DNA of 64,000 nucleotides from positions 1 to 64,000 of the forward strand of contig NZ_JAACFS010000035.1 of assembly GCF_029051645.1 (NCBI RefSeq). The letters are read 5' to 3'. Shown here piece by piece: positions 18,582 to 27,911 of this stretch. This stretch comes from Bradyrhizobium sp. CSA112 (GTDB lineage: Bacteria > Pseudomonadota > Alphaproteobacteria > Rhizobiales > Xanthobacteraceae). The notes under the pieces are model-generated. The model saw only the letters and a list, made by a program, of their open reading frames with translations, made no database searches and was not told the origin of the DNA. How positions within the stretch are numbered: position 1 is the first letter of the stretch; each line of letters begins with the position of its first letter. The position numbers and the translations under genes are program-made.

Positions 18582-19304
18582 ATGTCCGTCACCCCCACCA
18601 AAGCCATGGTCCTTGCCGCCGGTCTCGGTTTGCGCATGCGCCCCTTGACCGACCATATGCCGAAGCCGCTGGTGCGCGTGGCGGGCCAGCCGCTGCTCGA
18701 TCATGTACTGGACAAGCTCGCCGATGCCGGTGTCGGCGAGGCCGTAGTCAACGTGCACTACCTGCCCGATCAGATCATTCAGCATACGGCCAGCCGCACC
18801 CGCCCTCGCATCATCATCTCCGATGAGCGCGACGAAGTGCTCGGCACCGGCGGTGCCGTGGTGAAGGCGCTGCCGCTGCTTGGCAATGAGCCGTTCTTCC
18901 ATCTCAACGCCGATACGATGTGGATCGACGGCGTGCGGCCCAATCTGACGCGGCTTGCCGAAACCTTCGATCCGGCGCGGATGGACATCCTGCTCTTGAT
19001 GGCGCCCACCGCGAGCAGCATCGGCTATGCCGGCCGCGGCGATTACGCCATGCTGCCGGACGGCGCGCTGCGCAAGCGGCGCGAACACCAGGTGGTGCCG
19101 TTCGTCTATGCGGGAGCTGCAATCATGTCGTCGTCGCTGTTTGCCGACGCGCCGGCAGGCGAGTTCTCGCTGACCACAATGTTCGACCGCGCCAACGAGC
19201 AGGAGCGATTGTTTGGCCTCAGGCTCGACGGCGTGTGGATGCATGTCGGAACCCCCGACGCGGTGCAAGCCGCGGAAGAGGCGTTTTTGGAGAGCGTGGC
19301 CTAG
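18582..19304 (+). CDS. murU: MurU-like nucleotidyltransferase
   Basis: A 240-residue sugar-1-phosphate nucleotidyltransferase. The N-terminal LAAGLGLRMRPLTDHMPKPL is the canonical nucleotide and phosphate binding signature, followed by LADAGVGEAVVNVHYL and the metal-site region HLNADTMWIDG. Next to the AmgK-type kinase it most likely converts N-acetylmuramate 1-phosphate and UTP to UDP-MurNAc, bypassing the fosfomycin-sensitive MurA step. ATG 18582 (MSVTPTKAMVLAAG) fits the family start better than the ATG seven codons earlier. Confidence 0.88.
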   Translation: MSVTPTKAMVLAAGLGLRMRPLTDHMPKPLVRVAGQPLLDHVLDKLADAGVGEAVVNVHYLPDQIIQHTASRTRPRIIISDERDEVLGTGGAVVKALPLLGNEPFFHLNADTMWIDGVRPNLTRLAETFDPARMDILLLMAPTASSIGYAGRGDYAMLPDGALRKRREHQVVPFVYAGAAIMSSSLFADAPAGEFSLTTMFDRANEQERLFGLRLDGVWMHVGTPDAVQAAEEAFLESVA

Positions 19305-19321
19305 CCGCATTCCGTAGTCCC

Positions 19322-19445
19322 GTAGGGTGGGCAAAGGCGCGGCGCGCCGTGCCCACCATACATTCAGGATTTCGGCAGGAATGGTGGGCACGCGTCCGCC
19401 TTCGCTCGTTGAGCTACGGCGGACAAGTCGCTTTGCCCACCCTAC
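19322..19445. repeat. Dispersed palindromic repeat, GTAGGGTGGGCAAAG family, copy 1, with a nested module
   Basis: The ends GTAGGGTGGGCAAAG and CTTTGCCCACCCTAC are perfect inverted repeats, with inner arms GTGCCCACCAT and ATGGTGGGCAC. Inside the right half lies GTCCGCCTTCGCTCG...GGCGGAC (19395-19425), which is the module seen in the opposite orientation at 7849-7878. A shorter copy without the nested module is at 60018-60105. Confidence 0.85.
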
Positions 19446-19691
19446 CGCTGGACCAGGGTCGAACCGATGCGCCGTCAGCGCGAAGCATCAGCGATTCGTG
19501 CCCGGAAGGCAGTGCAGATACTCTTCGATGGTCCGCCGCAGGGCTCAGACAAAAAATCTCGAAAACAAGCCCATGCAAAGTAGAATGGGCCCGGACTGCT
19601 TTGGCAGTGAGTAGCGGGGACGCCGCCCTCACCCGCATGACCTCCTCCTCATTCCTCCCTATATTGCGCCTGACCTCGAATCAGGAAGCCC
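19446..19691. other. Non-coding stretch before addB
   Basis: Together with the repeat before it this makes a gap of 387 bases. The stretch holds no convincing gene. A segment around 19550-19600 (ACAAAAAATCTCGAAAACAA, then CCCATGCAAAGTAGAATGGG) looks like a worn copy of a bradyrhizobial interspersed sequence; this is from general familiarity. CCCAT and ATGGG there form a small fold-back. No clear promoter. Confidence 0.35.
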
Positions 19692-22600
19692 ATGCGCGTT
19701 TTCAGCGTTCCCGTCTCCGCACCGTTCCTGCGCACCGTCATCGCGGCGCTGGTCGACGGCCGGCTGGTTGAGGGATTCGAGGCGCGCAGGGATCCGCTAA
19801 ATCTCGCGCGAGCGACGCTCTATCTGCCGACCCGGCGCGCCGGACGGCTGGCGCGAGAAATTTTTCTCGACGAATTGAAGACGGAGGCGGCGATCCTGCC
19901 GCGCATCGTGGCGCTCGGCGACATCGACGAGGACGAGCTGGCGTTTTCGGAAGGCTCCGAACAGTTCAGCGGCGTGGCGCCGCTCGACATTCCGCCTAGG
20001 CTCGGCGAACTGGAGCGCCGGTTGACGCTGGCGCATCTGGTTGCGGCGTGGGCGAAAAGCCCGGTGTCGGCGCCGCTGGTGGTCGGCGGTCCGGCCTCGA
20101 CGCTGGCGCTGGCCGGCGACCTGGCGCGGCTGATGGACGACATGGTCACGCGCGGGGTCGCCTGGGAAGCGCTCGACAAACTGGTGCCCGAGCAGTTCGA
20201 CAAATACTGGCAGCACTCGCTGGAATTCCTGCGCATCGCGCGCAAGGCATGGCCGGAGCACCTGAAGGAAATCGGCAGGATCGAACCCGCCGAACGGCGC
20301 GACCGCCTGATCGAGGCGGAGGCCGCGCGCCTGACCGTGCATCATGAGGGGCCGGTGGTTGCGGCCGGCTCGACGGGCTCGATGCCGGCGACCGCGAAAT
20401 TCCTCAACGCCGTAGCCGCCCTGAAGCAGGGCGCAGTGGTGCTGCCCGGGCTCGACACCGATCTCGACGAGGAAGCCTGGCAGACGATTGGCGGCGTCAG
20501 GGACGTGCAAGGCAAATTCACCACGCAGCCCTCGTCGAACCATCCGCAATTCGCGATTCACGGCTTGCTGGATCGCTTCGGCATCAAGCGTGGCGATGTC
20601 GAAATCCTGGGCACGCCGGCACAGCATGGGCGCGAGGTGCTGGTGTCGGAGACGATGCGCCCCTCGAGCGCGACCGAACAATGGCACGACCGCCTGATCC
20701 GGCCGGATGTTGCCGCAAGTATCACAGGCGGCATGACCAAACTTGCCGTCGTCGAGGCACCGAATTCGGAGATGGAGGCGCTGGCGATTGCGGTGGCGAT
20801 GCGCGAGGCGCGGCACCTGGGTAAATCGGCGGCGCTGGTGACGCCGGATCGCGCGCTGGCGCGCCGGGTGATGGCGGCGCTGACGCGCTGGAATCTCGAA
20901 TTCGACGATTCCGGTGGCGACGCGCTGATGGACACGCCAAGCGGCATTTTTGCCCGCCTCGCCGCAGAAGCCGCCGCCCAAGGGCTGGAGCCCCCGACGG
21001 TGCTCGCGCTGCTGAAACATCCGCTGTTTCGGCTTGGTGGCGCATTCGGCGCGTTCAAGCACGCCATCGAGACCCTCGAACTGGCGCTGCTGCGCGGCAC
21101 CCGGCCGCAGGCAGGAACGGCTGGCTTGGCGCGCGACTTCGATCGTTTCCGCGTCGAGCTCGGAAAACTCCGTCGCAAGGAAACCTCCTCGCTTCACGCC
21201 TCGGAGCCACGCGCGAAACTAAGGGATGACGAACTCGATCAGGCACAGGCGCTGATCGCGGCGTTGCAGAAGGCGCTGTCGCCGCTGGAAATCATGGGCT
21301 CATCAAAGCCGTACGATTTCGCCGAACTGGCGCTGCGCCATCGTGAAACGCTGATCGCGCTGTCCTCGGATCAAAACAGCGTTGCCGTCGTCTTCGAGGA
21401 GGCGCAGGGCTCGGCATTGTCGGCGGCGTTCGACGACCTCCTGGCCGAACAAAAGCCGAGCGGCCTGATGGTCCGGCTCGGCGATTACCCCGATGTGTTC
21501 CAGACTGCCTATGCCGACCGCATGGTGCGGCGTCCGGAATCGGCGAGCGCGCAGCTACACATCTATGGCCAACTCGAAGCGCGGCTGACCGAATCCGACC
21601 GTGTTATTCTCGGCGGGCTGGTCGAAGGCGTATGGCCGCCGGCGCCGCGGGTCGATCCCTGGCTGAGCCGGCCGATGCGCCATGAACTCGGCCTCGATCT
21701 GCCGGAGCGGCGCATCGGCCTTTCCGCGCACGACTTCGCGCAATTGTTGGGAACGGACGATGTGATCCTGACCCATTCGGCCAAGGTCGGCGGCGCGCCC
21801 GCTGTTGCCTCGCGCTTTCTGCACCGCCTTGAGGCCGTCGCCGGCGAAGCGCGCTGGGACGCGGCCAAAGCGTCCGGTGAAAAATACGTCCGCTTCGCCG
21901 CCGAACTGGACCAGCCCGACGAGGTCAAGCCGATCGAGCAGCCCGCGCCGAAGCCGCCGGTCGCAACGCGGCCGCTCAAGCTGTCGGTCACGGCGATCGA
22001 GGACTGGCTGCGCGATCCCTATACGATCTACGCGAAATATATCCTGCGGCTCGATCCGCTCGACCCCGTGGACATGCCGCTGTCGGCAGCCGATCGCGGC
22101 TCGGCGATCCATGACGCGCTCGGCGAGTTCACGCAAAAATTCGCCGACGCTCTTCCCCCGCAACCCGCGCTGGCGCTGCGCGGCATCGGTGAAAAATACT
22201 TTGCGCCGCTGATGGAGCGTCCCGAGGCGCGGGCGCTGTGGTGGCCGCGGTTTCAGCGCATCGCCACCTGGTTTGCGGACTGGGAACTGGCGCGGCGCGA
22301 CGAGATCGAGAAGATTGCCGCCGAGATCAGGGGCGAGATCAAGATTCCGCTCGACAACGAGCGCATCTTCACGCTGTCGGCGCGCGCCGACCGGATCGAA
22401 CAGCGCCATGACGGCAGCTTTGCGATCCTCGATTACAAGACCGGCCAGCCGCCGACCGGCAAGCAGGTACGCATGGGCCTGTCGCCGCAACTGACGCTGG
22501 AGGCCGCGATCCTGCGCGAGGGCGGCTTTGAGAATATCCACGCCGGCTCATCCGTCGGCGAACTCGTCTATGTCAGGCTCAGCGGCAACAATCCGCCGGG

Positions 22601-22838
22601 CGAGCAGCGGTCGTTGGAGCTGAAGATCAGGAACAACGATACACCGCAGCCGCCGGACGAGGCGGCCGATTACGCCCGCGAGCAGCTTGAGGCGCTGATC
22701 CGCAAATTCGAGAACGAGGAGACGGCCTACACCTCGCTGAACCTGTCGATGTGGTCGAACCGCTACGGCGCCTATGACGATCTCGCGCGCATCAAGGAAT
22801 GGTCGGCGGCCGGCGGCCTGGGGATCGAGGAATGGTGA
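19692..22838 (+). CDS. addB: Double-strand break repair protein AddB (alphaproteobacterial type)
   Basis: A 1048-residue subunit of the AddAB helicase-nuclease, which resects DNA ends for RecA loading. The alphaproteobacterial AddB start VPVSAPFLRTVIAALVDG is present. The C-terminal RecB-type nuclease is visible: KLSVTAIEDWLRDPYTIYAKYIL, DRGSAIHDALGEF, and the catalytic FAILDYKTGQPPTGKQ. The N-terminal half is the inactivated helicase fold typical of AddB. It overlaps addA by seven bases, so both are made together. Confidence 0.93.
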   Translation: MRVFSVPVSAPFLRTVIAALVDGRLVEGFEARRDPLNLARATLYLPTRRAGRLAREIFLDELKTEAAILPRIVALGDIDEDELAFSEGSEQFSGVAPLDIPPRLGELERRLTLAHLVAAWAKSPVSAPLVVGGPASTLALAGDLARLMDDMVTRGVAWEALDKLVPEQFDKYWQHSLEFLRIARKAWPEHLKEIGRIEPAERRDRLIEAEAARLTVHHEGPVVAAGSTGSMPATAKFLNAVAALKQGAVVLPGLDTDLDEEAWQTIGGVRDVQGKFTTQPSSNHPQFAIHGLLDRFGIKRGDVEILGTPAQHGREVLVSETMRPSSATEQWHDRLIRPDVAASITGGMTKLAVVEAPNSEMEALAIAVAMREARHLGKSAALVTPDRALARRVMAALTRWNLEFDDSGGDALMDTPSGIFARLAAEAAAQGLEPPTVLALLKHPLFRLGGAFGAFKHAIETLELALLRGTRPQAGTAGLARDFDRFRVELGKLRRKETSSLHASEPRAKLRDDELDQAQALIAALQKALSPLEIMGSSKPYDFAELALRHRETLIALSSDQNSVAVVFEEAQGSALSAAFDDLLAEQKPSGLMVRLGDYPDVFQTAYADRMVRRPESASAQLHIYGQLEARLTESDRVILGGLVEGVWPPAPRVDPWLSRPMRHELGLDLPERRIGLSAHDFAQLLGTDDVILTHSAKVGGAPAVASRFLHRLEAVAGEARWDAAKASGEKYVRFAAELDQPDEVKPIEQPAPKPPVATRPLKLSVTAIEDWLRDPYTIYAKYILRLDPLDPVDMPLSAADRGSAIHDALGEFTQKFADALPPQPALALRGIGEKYFAPLMERPEARALWWPRFQRIATWFADWELARRDEIEKIAAEIRGEIKIPLDNERIFTLSARADRIEQRHDGSFAILDYKTGQPPTGKQVRMGLSPQLTLEAAILREGGFENIHAGSSVGELVYVRLSGNNPPGEQRSLELKIRNNDTPQPPDEAADYAREQLEALIRKFENEETAYTSLNLSMWSNRYGAYDDLARIKEWSAAGGLGIEEW

Positions 22839-25800
22839 AGGCTGCCCGCATCATTCCCGATGCCGTTCGCGCGACGCAGGCGCGCGCGTCCGATCCGGCG
22901 GCTTCCGCCTTTGTCTCGGCGAATGCTGGCTCGGGCAAGACCCATGTGCTGGTGCAGCGGGTGATCCGGCTGCTGCTCGACGGCGTGCCGCCGGAAAAGA
23001 TCCTCTGCATCACCTTCACCAAGGCTGCCGCCGCCAACATGGCGGAGCGGGTGTTCACCACCCTCGGCCATTGGGTGACGCTCGACGACGATGCCCTGGA
23101 TGCGGCGATCCGCGAGGCCGGCATTCCGCACCCCAACGCACGCCTGCGCAAATCGGCACGCAAACTGTTCGCCTGCGCGCTGGAGACGCCCGGCGGGCTG
23201 AAGGTACAGACCATCCACGCGCTGTGCACGCGGCTGCTGCAGCAATTCCCGTTCGAGGCCAATGTGCCGGCGCGGTTCGCTGTGCTTGACGACCGGGACC
23301 AGAACGAGATGATGGAGCGCGCCAATCTCGCGGTTTTCCTCGAGGCATCGCGCAATCCCGACAGTCCCACCGGCCGCGCGCTGATGACGGCGATGGCGAG
23401 TGCCGCCGACGTCACCTTCAAGGACGTGGTGCGCGAGGCCTGTCTCAGCCGCGATCATTTCATGGCCTGGACGGACGCCGCCGGCAGCGCGCAGGCCGCT
23501 GCCGCACAGATCTCCGCGGCCCTCGGCGTCGATCCCGGCGATCGCATCGAGGATATCGAACGTGACATCGTCGACGGGCCCAACCTGCCGCGATCGCGAT
23601 GGAAGGAGATCGCACTGGTTCTGGAAACCGGAAGCAAGACCGATCAGGACCAGGCGGCGCGGCTGCGCGGTGCGCTGGTGTTCACTGGCGCTGCGCAGGT
23701 CGAAGAGTATCTCGGCGTATTCCTCACAGACACCGAGCGCACGCCGCGCAAATCGGCGGTGACGAAGAAGTTCTGCGACAACAATCCGGTCATCGGCCGG
23801 CTGATTGAATCGGAAGCTATCCGCCTCGCACCCCTGATCGAACGCCGCCGCGCGGTGGTGGCGCGCGACCGCACCGAGGCGCTGCTTCATATCGCAACCG
23901 CTGCGGCGGCCAATTACCGTCGCGAGAAGCAGGAGCGCGGCCTGCTCGACTATGACGATCTGATCGACAAGACGCTGGAAATGCTCGACCGCGTCTCCTC
24001 GGGCTGGGTGCACTACAAGCTCGACCGCGGCGTCGATCATGTGCTGATCGACGAGGCGCAGGACACCAGCCCCCGGCAATGGGACATCGTCGCGCACATC
24101 ATTTCCGAATTCACCTCGGGCGCAGGCGCGCGCGATGGCGTGCTGCGAACGGTGTTCGCGGTCGGCGACGAGAAGCAGTCGATCTTTTCGTTCCAGGGCG
24201 CGGCCCCGCGTGAATTCGACCTGCGCCGCCGGGCATTGCAGCGGAAATTCGAGGGCGCCGGGCTGAAGTTCGATCCGGTGTCCTTTACCTATTCGTTCCG
24301 CTCGGGGCCGGCGATCCTGCATGCGGTAGATCAGGTATTTCGCGAGCAGGATATCTTTCGCAGCATTCACGCGGTCGATATCGGAAACCCGATTCATCAT
24401 TCGCTGGCCGACGCAGGCCCGAGCCAGATCGATCTCTGGGAGCTCGCGGAAACCGACGAGCGGCAGGACATCGAAGGCTGGCGTGCGCCGTTCGACGGCG
24501 TCTCCGCGACCAGCCCCGAAGTGAAGCTGGCCCGACGCATTCAGGCCGAGATCAAGGCGCTGGTCAGCAGCGGCGTGATGACCGGCAGCAAAAGCGACCG
24601 CCGGCCGCTGCGCTATGGTGACATGCTGGTGCTGGTGCGCCGGCGCGGCAATGCGTTCGATGCCGTGATCCAGGCGCTGAAGCATGCCGGTATCCCGGTC
24701 GCCGGCGCCGACCGTCTCAAGCTAACCGAGCACATCGCGATCATCGACCTGATGAACCTGGCCGACGCGCTGTTGCTGCCGCAGGACGATCTGGCGCTGG
24801 CAGTGGCGCTGAAGAGCCCGCTGTTCGGCCTTGGCGATGACGACCTGTTCAAGATCGCCTGGCAGCGCAAGGGATCGTTGCGCGCGGCATTGACGGCGCG
24901 CGCGCCAACCGACGGCCGGCTCCGGGATGCGTTATGGCGGCTCGAACAGTGCGAACGCCGTTTTGCCAGCGAGACGCCGTTCGCGTTCTATGCCTGGCTG
25001 CTCGGCGGCGACGGCGGCCGAGCGCGAATCCTGCGCCGCCTCGGACACGAGGCCAACGACGCGCTGGATGAGTTTCTGGAGCTGGCGCTGAGCTACGAAC
25101 GCAAGGCGCCGGCCTCGCTGCAGGGCTTTATGGCGTGGCTGCGCACGGCTGACCTCGAGGTGAAGCGCGACATGGAAATTTCGCGCGACGAAGTCCGTGT
25201 CATGACGGTGCATGGCGCCAAGGGGCTGGAGGCCTCCGTCGTGTTCCTGGTGGACACCACGACCTCGCCCTCGGACACGCAGCGGCTGAAGCTCATCAAC
25301 CTGCCGCAGGGCAATGCCGATCCGCATGCGCCAGGTGTCGTGGTCTGGGCCGGCCGCAAGGCCGAGGATCCTCCGGCTGTCGTCGCGGCCCGTGCGGCGA
25401 TGATTGGCGATACCGAGGATGAATACCGCCGCCTGCTCTATGTCGCGATGACGCGCGCAGCGGACCGCCTGATCGTCGGCGGCTGCTTGCCCGGCAACAT
25501 GAAGAGCGTCCGGCCGCTGTCGTGGTACGATCTGATCAGCAAGGGGCTCGACGGCTCCGGATTGCAGCTTCAGGAGATCGAGACCGCCATAGGCCGGGTA
25601 AAGCGCTATGCGCGGCCCGAGGAGTCCGCACCCTCGGCCGCTCCACCTGCTGCGTCATCTCCGGCGCCGCCGCTCGTATTGCCCAACTGGCTGCTGACGC
25701 CAGCACAGCCTGAAATTTCCCCGGAAAGTCTGTTGCGGCCCTCGGACCCCGCTGACAGCGACAGCCACCCGGTACGAACGGCGGAGTCGCTCACACAGCG

Positions 25801-26329
25801 TGCCCGCGCCCTGCAGCGCGGCGCATTGGTGCACCGGCTTCTGCAGTCGCTGCCCGATGTCGCCGCCGAGCGCCGCCGCGAGGCCGCGCTGGCCTATCTG
25901 GCCCGCAATGCCGATGGCTGGACCGATGAGGAGCGGCAGGTGCTGGCCGAAAGTACGCTCGCCTTGATCGCCGATGCACGGTTTGCGCACGCTTTCGCCC
26001 CCGGAAGCCGCGCCGAAGTCTCGATCGTCGGGCGGCTGGAGCGGCCGGGCGGCCGGCCGGCGCTGGTATCCGGGCAAATCGACCGCCTCGTGGTGACCGA
26101 GCGAGAGGTCCTGATCGTCGATTTCAAGACCAACCACGCCCCGCCGGGCCGGCCCGAGGAAGCGCCGAGGGGCTATGTCCGCCAGCTCGCGCTGTATCGG
26201 GCGGTGCTGGCCAAGCTTTACCCCCAGCGGGTGGTCCGAACCGCGCTGCTTTGGACCGAAATCTCTGAATTGATGGAGATTTCCGCTTCAGCGCTGGAGG
26301 CCGAGCTGGCATCCATCATCTCGGTGTGA
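22832..26329 (+). CDS. addA: Double-strand break repair helicase AddA
   Basis: A 1165-residue UvrD-family helicase plus nuclease. Motifs in order: Walker A ANAGSGKTHVL (near residue 30), CITFTKAAAANM (Ia), VLIDEAQDTSPRQW (II), FAVGDEKQSIFSFQGA (III), RVMTVHGAKGLEASVVFLV (V), EYRRLLYVAMTRA (VI), and the C-terminal nuclease REVLIVDFKTNHAPP. With AddB it forms the resection machine. ATG 22832 lies inside the last codons of addB; the frame continues upstream but that part is addB sequence in another frame. Confidence 0.95.
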   Translation: MVKAARIIPDAVRATQARASDPAASAFVSANAGSGKTHVLVQRVIRLLLDGVPPEKILCITFTKAAAANMAERVFTTLGHWVTLDDDALDAAIREAGIPHPNARLRKSARKLFACALETPGGLKVQTIHALCTRLLQQFPFEANVPARFAVLDDRDQNEMMERANLAVFLEASRNPDSPTGRALMTAMASAADVTFKDVVREACLSRDHFMAWTDAAGSAQAAAAQISAALGVDPGDRIEDIERDIVDGPNLPRSRWKEIALVLETGSKTDQDQAARLRGALVFTGAAQVEEYLGVFLTDTERTPRKSAVTKKFCDNNPVIGRLIESEAIRLAPLIERRRAVVARDRTEALLHIATAAAANYRREKQERGLLDYDDLIDKTLEMLDRVSSGWVHYKLDRGVDHVLIDEAQDTSPRQWDIVAHIISEFTSGAGARDGVLRTVFAVGDEKQSIFSFQGAAPREFDLRRRALQRKFEGAGLKFDPVSFTYSFRSGPAILHAVDQVFREQDIFRSIHAVDIGNPIHHSLADAGPSQIDLWELAETDERQDIEGWRAPFDGVSATSPEVKLARRIQAEIKALVSSGVMTGSKSDRRPLRYGDMLVLVRRRGNAFDAVIQALKHAGIPVAGADRLKLTEHIAIIDLMNLADALLLPQDDLALAVALKSPLFGLGDDDLFKIAWQRKGSLRAALTARAPTDGRLRDALWRLEQCERRFASETPFAFYAWLLGGDGGRARILRRLGHEANDALDEFLELALSYERKAPASLQGFMAWLRTADLEVKRDMEISRDEVRVMTVHGAKGLEASVVFLVDTTTSPSDTQRLKLINLPQGNADPHAPGVVVWAGRKAEDPPAVVAARAAMIGDTEDEYRRLLYVAMTRAADRLIVGGCLPGNMKSVRPLSWYDLISKGLDGSGLQLQEIETAIGRVKRYARPEESAPSAAPPAASSPAPPLVLPNWLLTPAQPEISPESLLRPSDPADSDSHPVRTAESLTQRARALQRGALVHRLLQSLPDVAAERRREAALAYLARNADGWTDEERQVLAESTLALIADARFAHAFAPGSRAEVSIVGRLERPGGRPALVSGQIDRLVVTEREVLIVDFKTNHAPPGRPEEAPRGYVRQLALYRAVLAKLYPQRVVRTALLWTEISELMEISASALEAELASIISV

Positions 26330-26433
26330 CCGCGCTTGACCCGGCAGGATCGCGTTCATAGGTTTGCCATATCATCTCCGGGGCGCGATTCTTGACCGCG
26401 CCCCTTAATTTCTAACCGAACGAGGTAATTCCC

Positions 26434-26754
26434 ATGGCCGTTGGCAAGGTTTCTGACGCCGATTTCGAAGCCGAAGTGCTCAAGGCGACCGGGCCGGTGG
26501 TCGTCGACTTCTGGGCGGAATGGTGCGGCCCCTGCCGCATGATCGCCCCCGCGCTCGACGAGATTTCCGGCGCCATGGGCGACAAGGTCAAGATCGTGAA
26601 GCTGAACGTCGACGAGAGCCCGAAAACGGCCTCGAAATACGGCGTGATGTCGATCCCGACCCTGATGATCTTCAAGGGCGGCGAGATGGCCTCGCGCCAG
26701 GTCGGCGCCGCGCCGAAGGCGAAGCTGCAGCAGTGGATCACGGCTGCGGTCTGA
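26434..26754 (+). CDS. trxA: Thioredoxin
   Basis: A 106-residue thioredoxin. The active site WAEWCGPCRM and the cis-Pro loop YGVMSIPTLMIF are intact, and the length matches E. coli TrxA. It reduces disulfides in ribonucleotide reductase, peroxiredoxins and other cytoplasmic partners with thioredoxin reductase. The gene follows addA, an order kept in many Hyphomicrobiales, but with a 104-base gap it may have its own promoter. A strong hairpin terminator follows. Confidence 0.97.
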   Translation: MAVGKVSDADFEAEVLKATGPVVVDFWAEWCGPCRMIAPALDEISGAMGDKVKIVKLNVDESPKTASKYGVMSIPTLMIFKGGEMASRQVGAAPKAKLQQWITAAV

Positions 26755-26779
26755 TCGGCTTCCAGCGATCATTGTGATG

Positions 26780-26813
26780 AAGCGGCCGGCGAATAGCCGG
26801 CCGCTTTGTTTTT
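26780..26813 (+). terminator. Rho-independent terminator after trxA
   Basis: AAGCGGCCGGC, loop GAATA, GCCGGCCGCTT, then TGTTTTT: a perfect 11-bp GC-rich stem with a T run, 26 bases after the trxA stop. It closes the forward transcription block. Confidence 0.9.
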
Positions 26814-26827
26814 CTGGCAGACGATTC

Positions 26828-26909
26828 GTAGCCCGGGTGGAGCGAAGCGTAACCCGGGACTCTGTCTTGCACGAACTTCCCGGATTGCGCTTCGCTCCAT
26901 CCGGGCTAC
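26828..26909. repeat. Dispersed palindromic repeat, GTAGCCCGGGTGGAGCGAAGCG family, copy 1
   Basis: The ends GTAGCCCGG and CCGGGCTAC are perfect inverted repeats, with inner arms TGGAGCGAAGCG and CGCTTCGCTCCA. A second copy is at 35281-35368. It lies between the trxA terminator and the stop of the convergent phosphoesterase gene. Confidence 0.85.
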
Positions 26910-26916
26910 GAATTTT

Positions 26917-27657
26917 TTAACGGATCCAGCCCGTCGAAAGCGCGGATGCAAATTCAGCATCGCCGTTGCGCCGGGCCAATGCTGCCATCGCATCGTGATC
27001 ATAGGGCACATGGCGGAAGGTCACGCGCCAGGACGCATCGCTGAATTCCAGAATCGCGTAGCGCGCATCAGGCGTGCCGGCCTCGATCACATGCGGGAAT
27101 GGAACGCTGTAGGAGAAGCCGGGACCGCCGACGCTTCCGGGATTGACCACCAAGCGCCCGTCACCGAGTCTGACGGCACGCGCGATGTGGGTATGGGCGC
27201 ACAGAATCAGCGACTGCGAGATTCCTTCCGCCTCTTTCTCGATCGCCTCCAGCGACGACATCCTGACCGAGCCATCAGGCGTCACTGTCTCCAGCCAGTA
27301 GACATTATCGTCGGCAGGCGTGGCGTGACAGAGAAACACCTGATCGCGAAATATCTGCGTTGATGGCACCGTGCGCAACCAGTCGAGATGCCTCGTGTCG
27401 AGTTGCGCGTAGGCGGGCCGCTCCCACGAGCCCATCTTCTCGACCGGCCGGTCGATCAGCCAGCGATCATGATTGCCGAGCACATGCACGGCATCGAGCG
27501 CCATCAGCGCGTCCATGGTTCGCCGCGCGTCGAGCGGTCCGCTCGCCATGTCGCCGAGATTGACGATTTCGCCAAGTCCCTGCGAGCGGATGTCAGCCAG
27601 CACGGCTTCCAGCGCCAGGTAGTTTCCGTGCACATCGGCAATGGCGGCAAAACGCAT
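26917..27657 (-). CDS. Calcineurin-like metallophosphoesterase
   Basis: A 246-residue metallophosphoesterase of the YfcE/MJ0936-like group. The dinuclear metal motifs are seen in order: DVHGN, LGDMASGP, GNHDRW, CHATP and CAHTHI. Members hydrolyse phosphodiesters or phosphomonoesters; the substrate is not deducible. ATG 27657 begins MRFAAIADVHGN, as expected for this family. It is not tightly linked to folC, which lies 254 bases upstream. Confidence 0.88.
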   Translation of the reverse strand: MRFAAIADVHGNYLALEAVLADIRSQGLGEIVNLGDMASGPLDARRTMDALMALDAVHVLGNHDRWLIDRPVEKMGSWERPAYAQLDTRHLDWLRTVPSTQIFRDQVFLCHATPADDNVYWLETVTPDGSVRMSSLEAIEKEAEGISQSLILCAHTHIARAVRLGDGRLVVNPGSVGGPGFSYSVPFPHVIEAGTPDARYAILEFSDASWRVTFRHVPYDHDAMAALARRNGDAEFASALSTGWIR

Positions 27658-27911
27658 GTGAGTATCCAGTTTGGTCAGGTGCTCTTACCCCGCAAGAACG
27701 ATGCTATGCCGATCTACCCCATTTGGGTGAAGCCGGCTTGCAACATGCTGCTTTGGTTTTATTAGGGAAACTCGGGTTCCGACTCGCAGCTTGCGGGCAG
27801 CTTAGCTAGACTTTGCAAAGACCGGGGCTGGCTAGTTTCATAAGCAATCAATATTTTTTCCCGGGCGGCCGCTGGAAGCAATTCCAGCGGTCATTTAATT
27901 TCAGTCAGACG

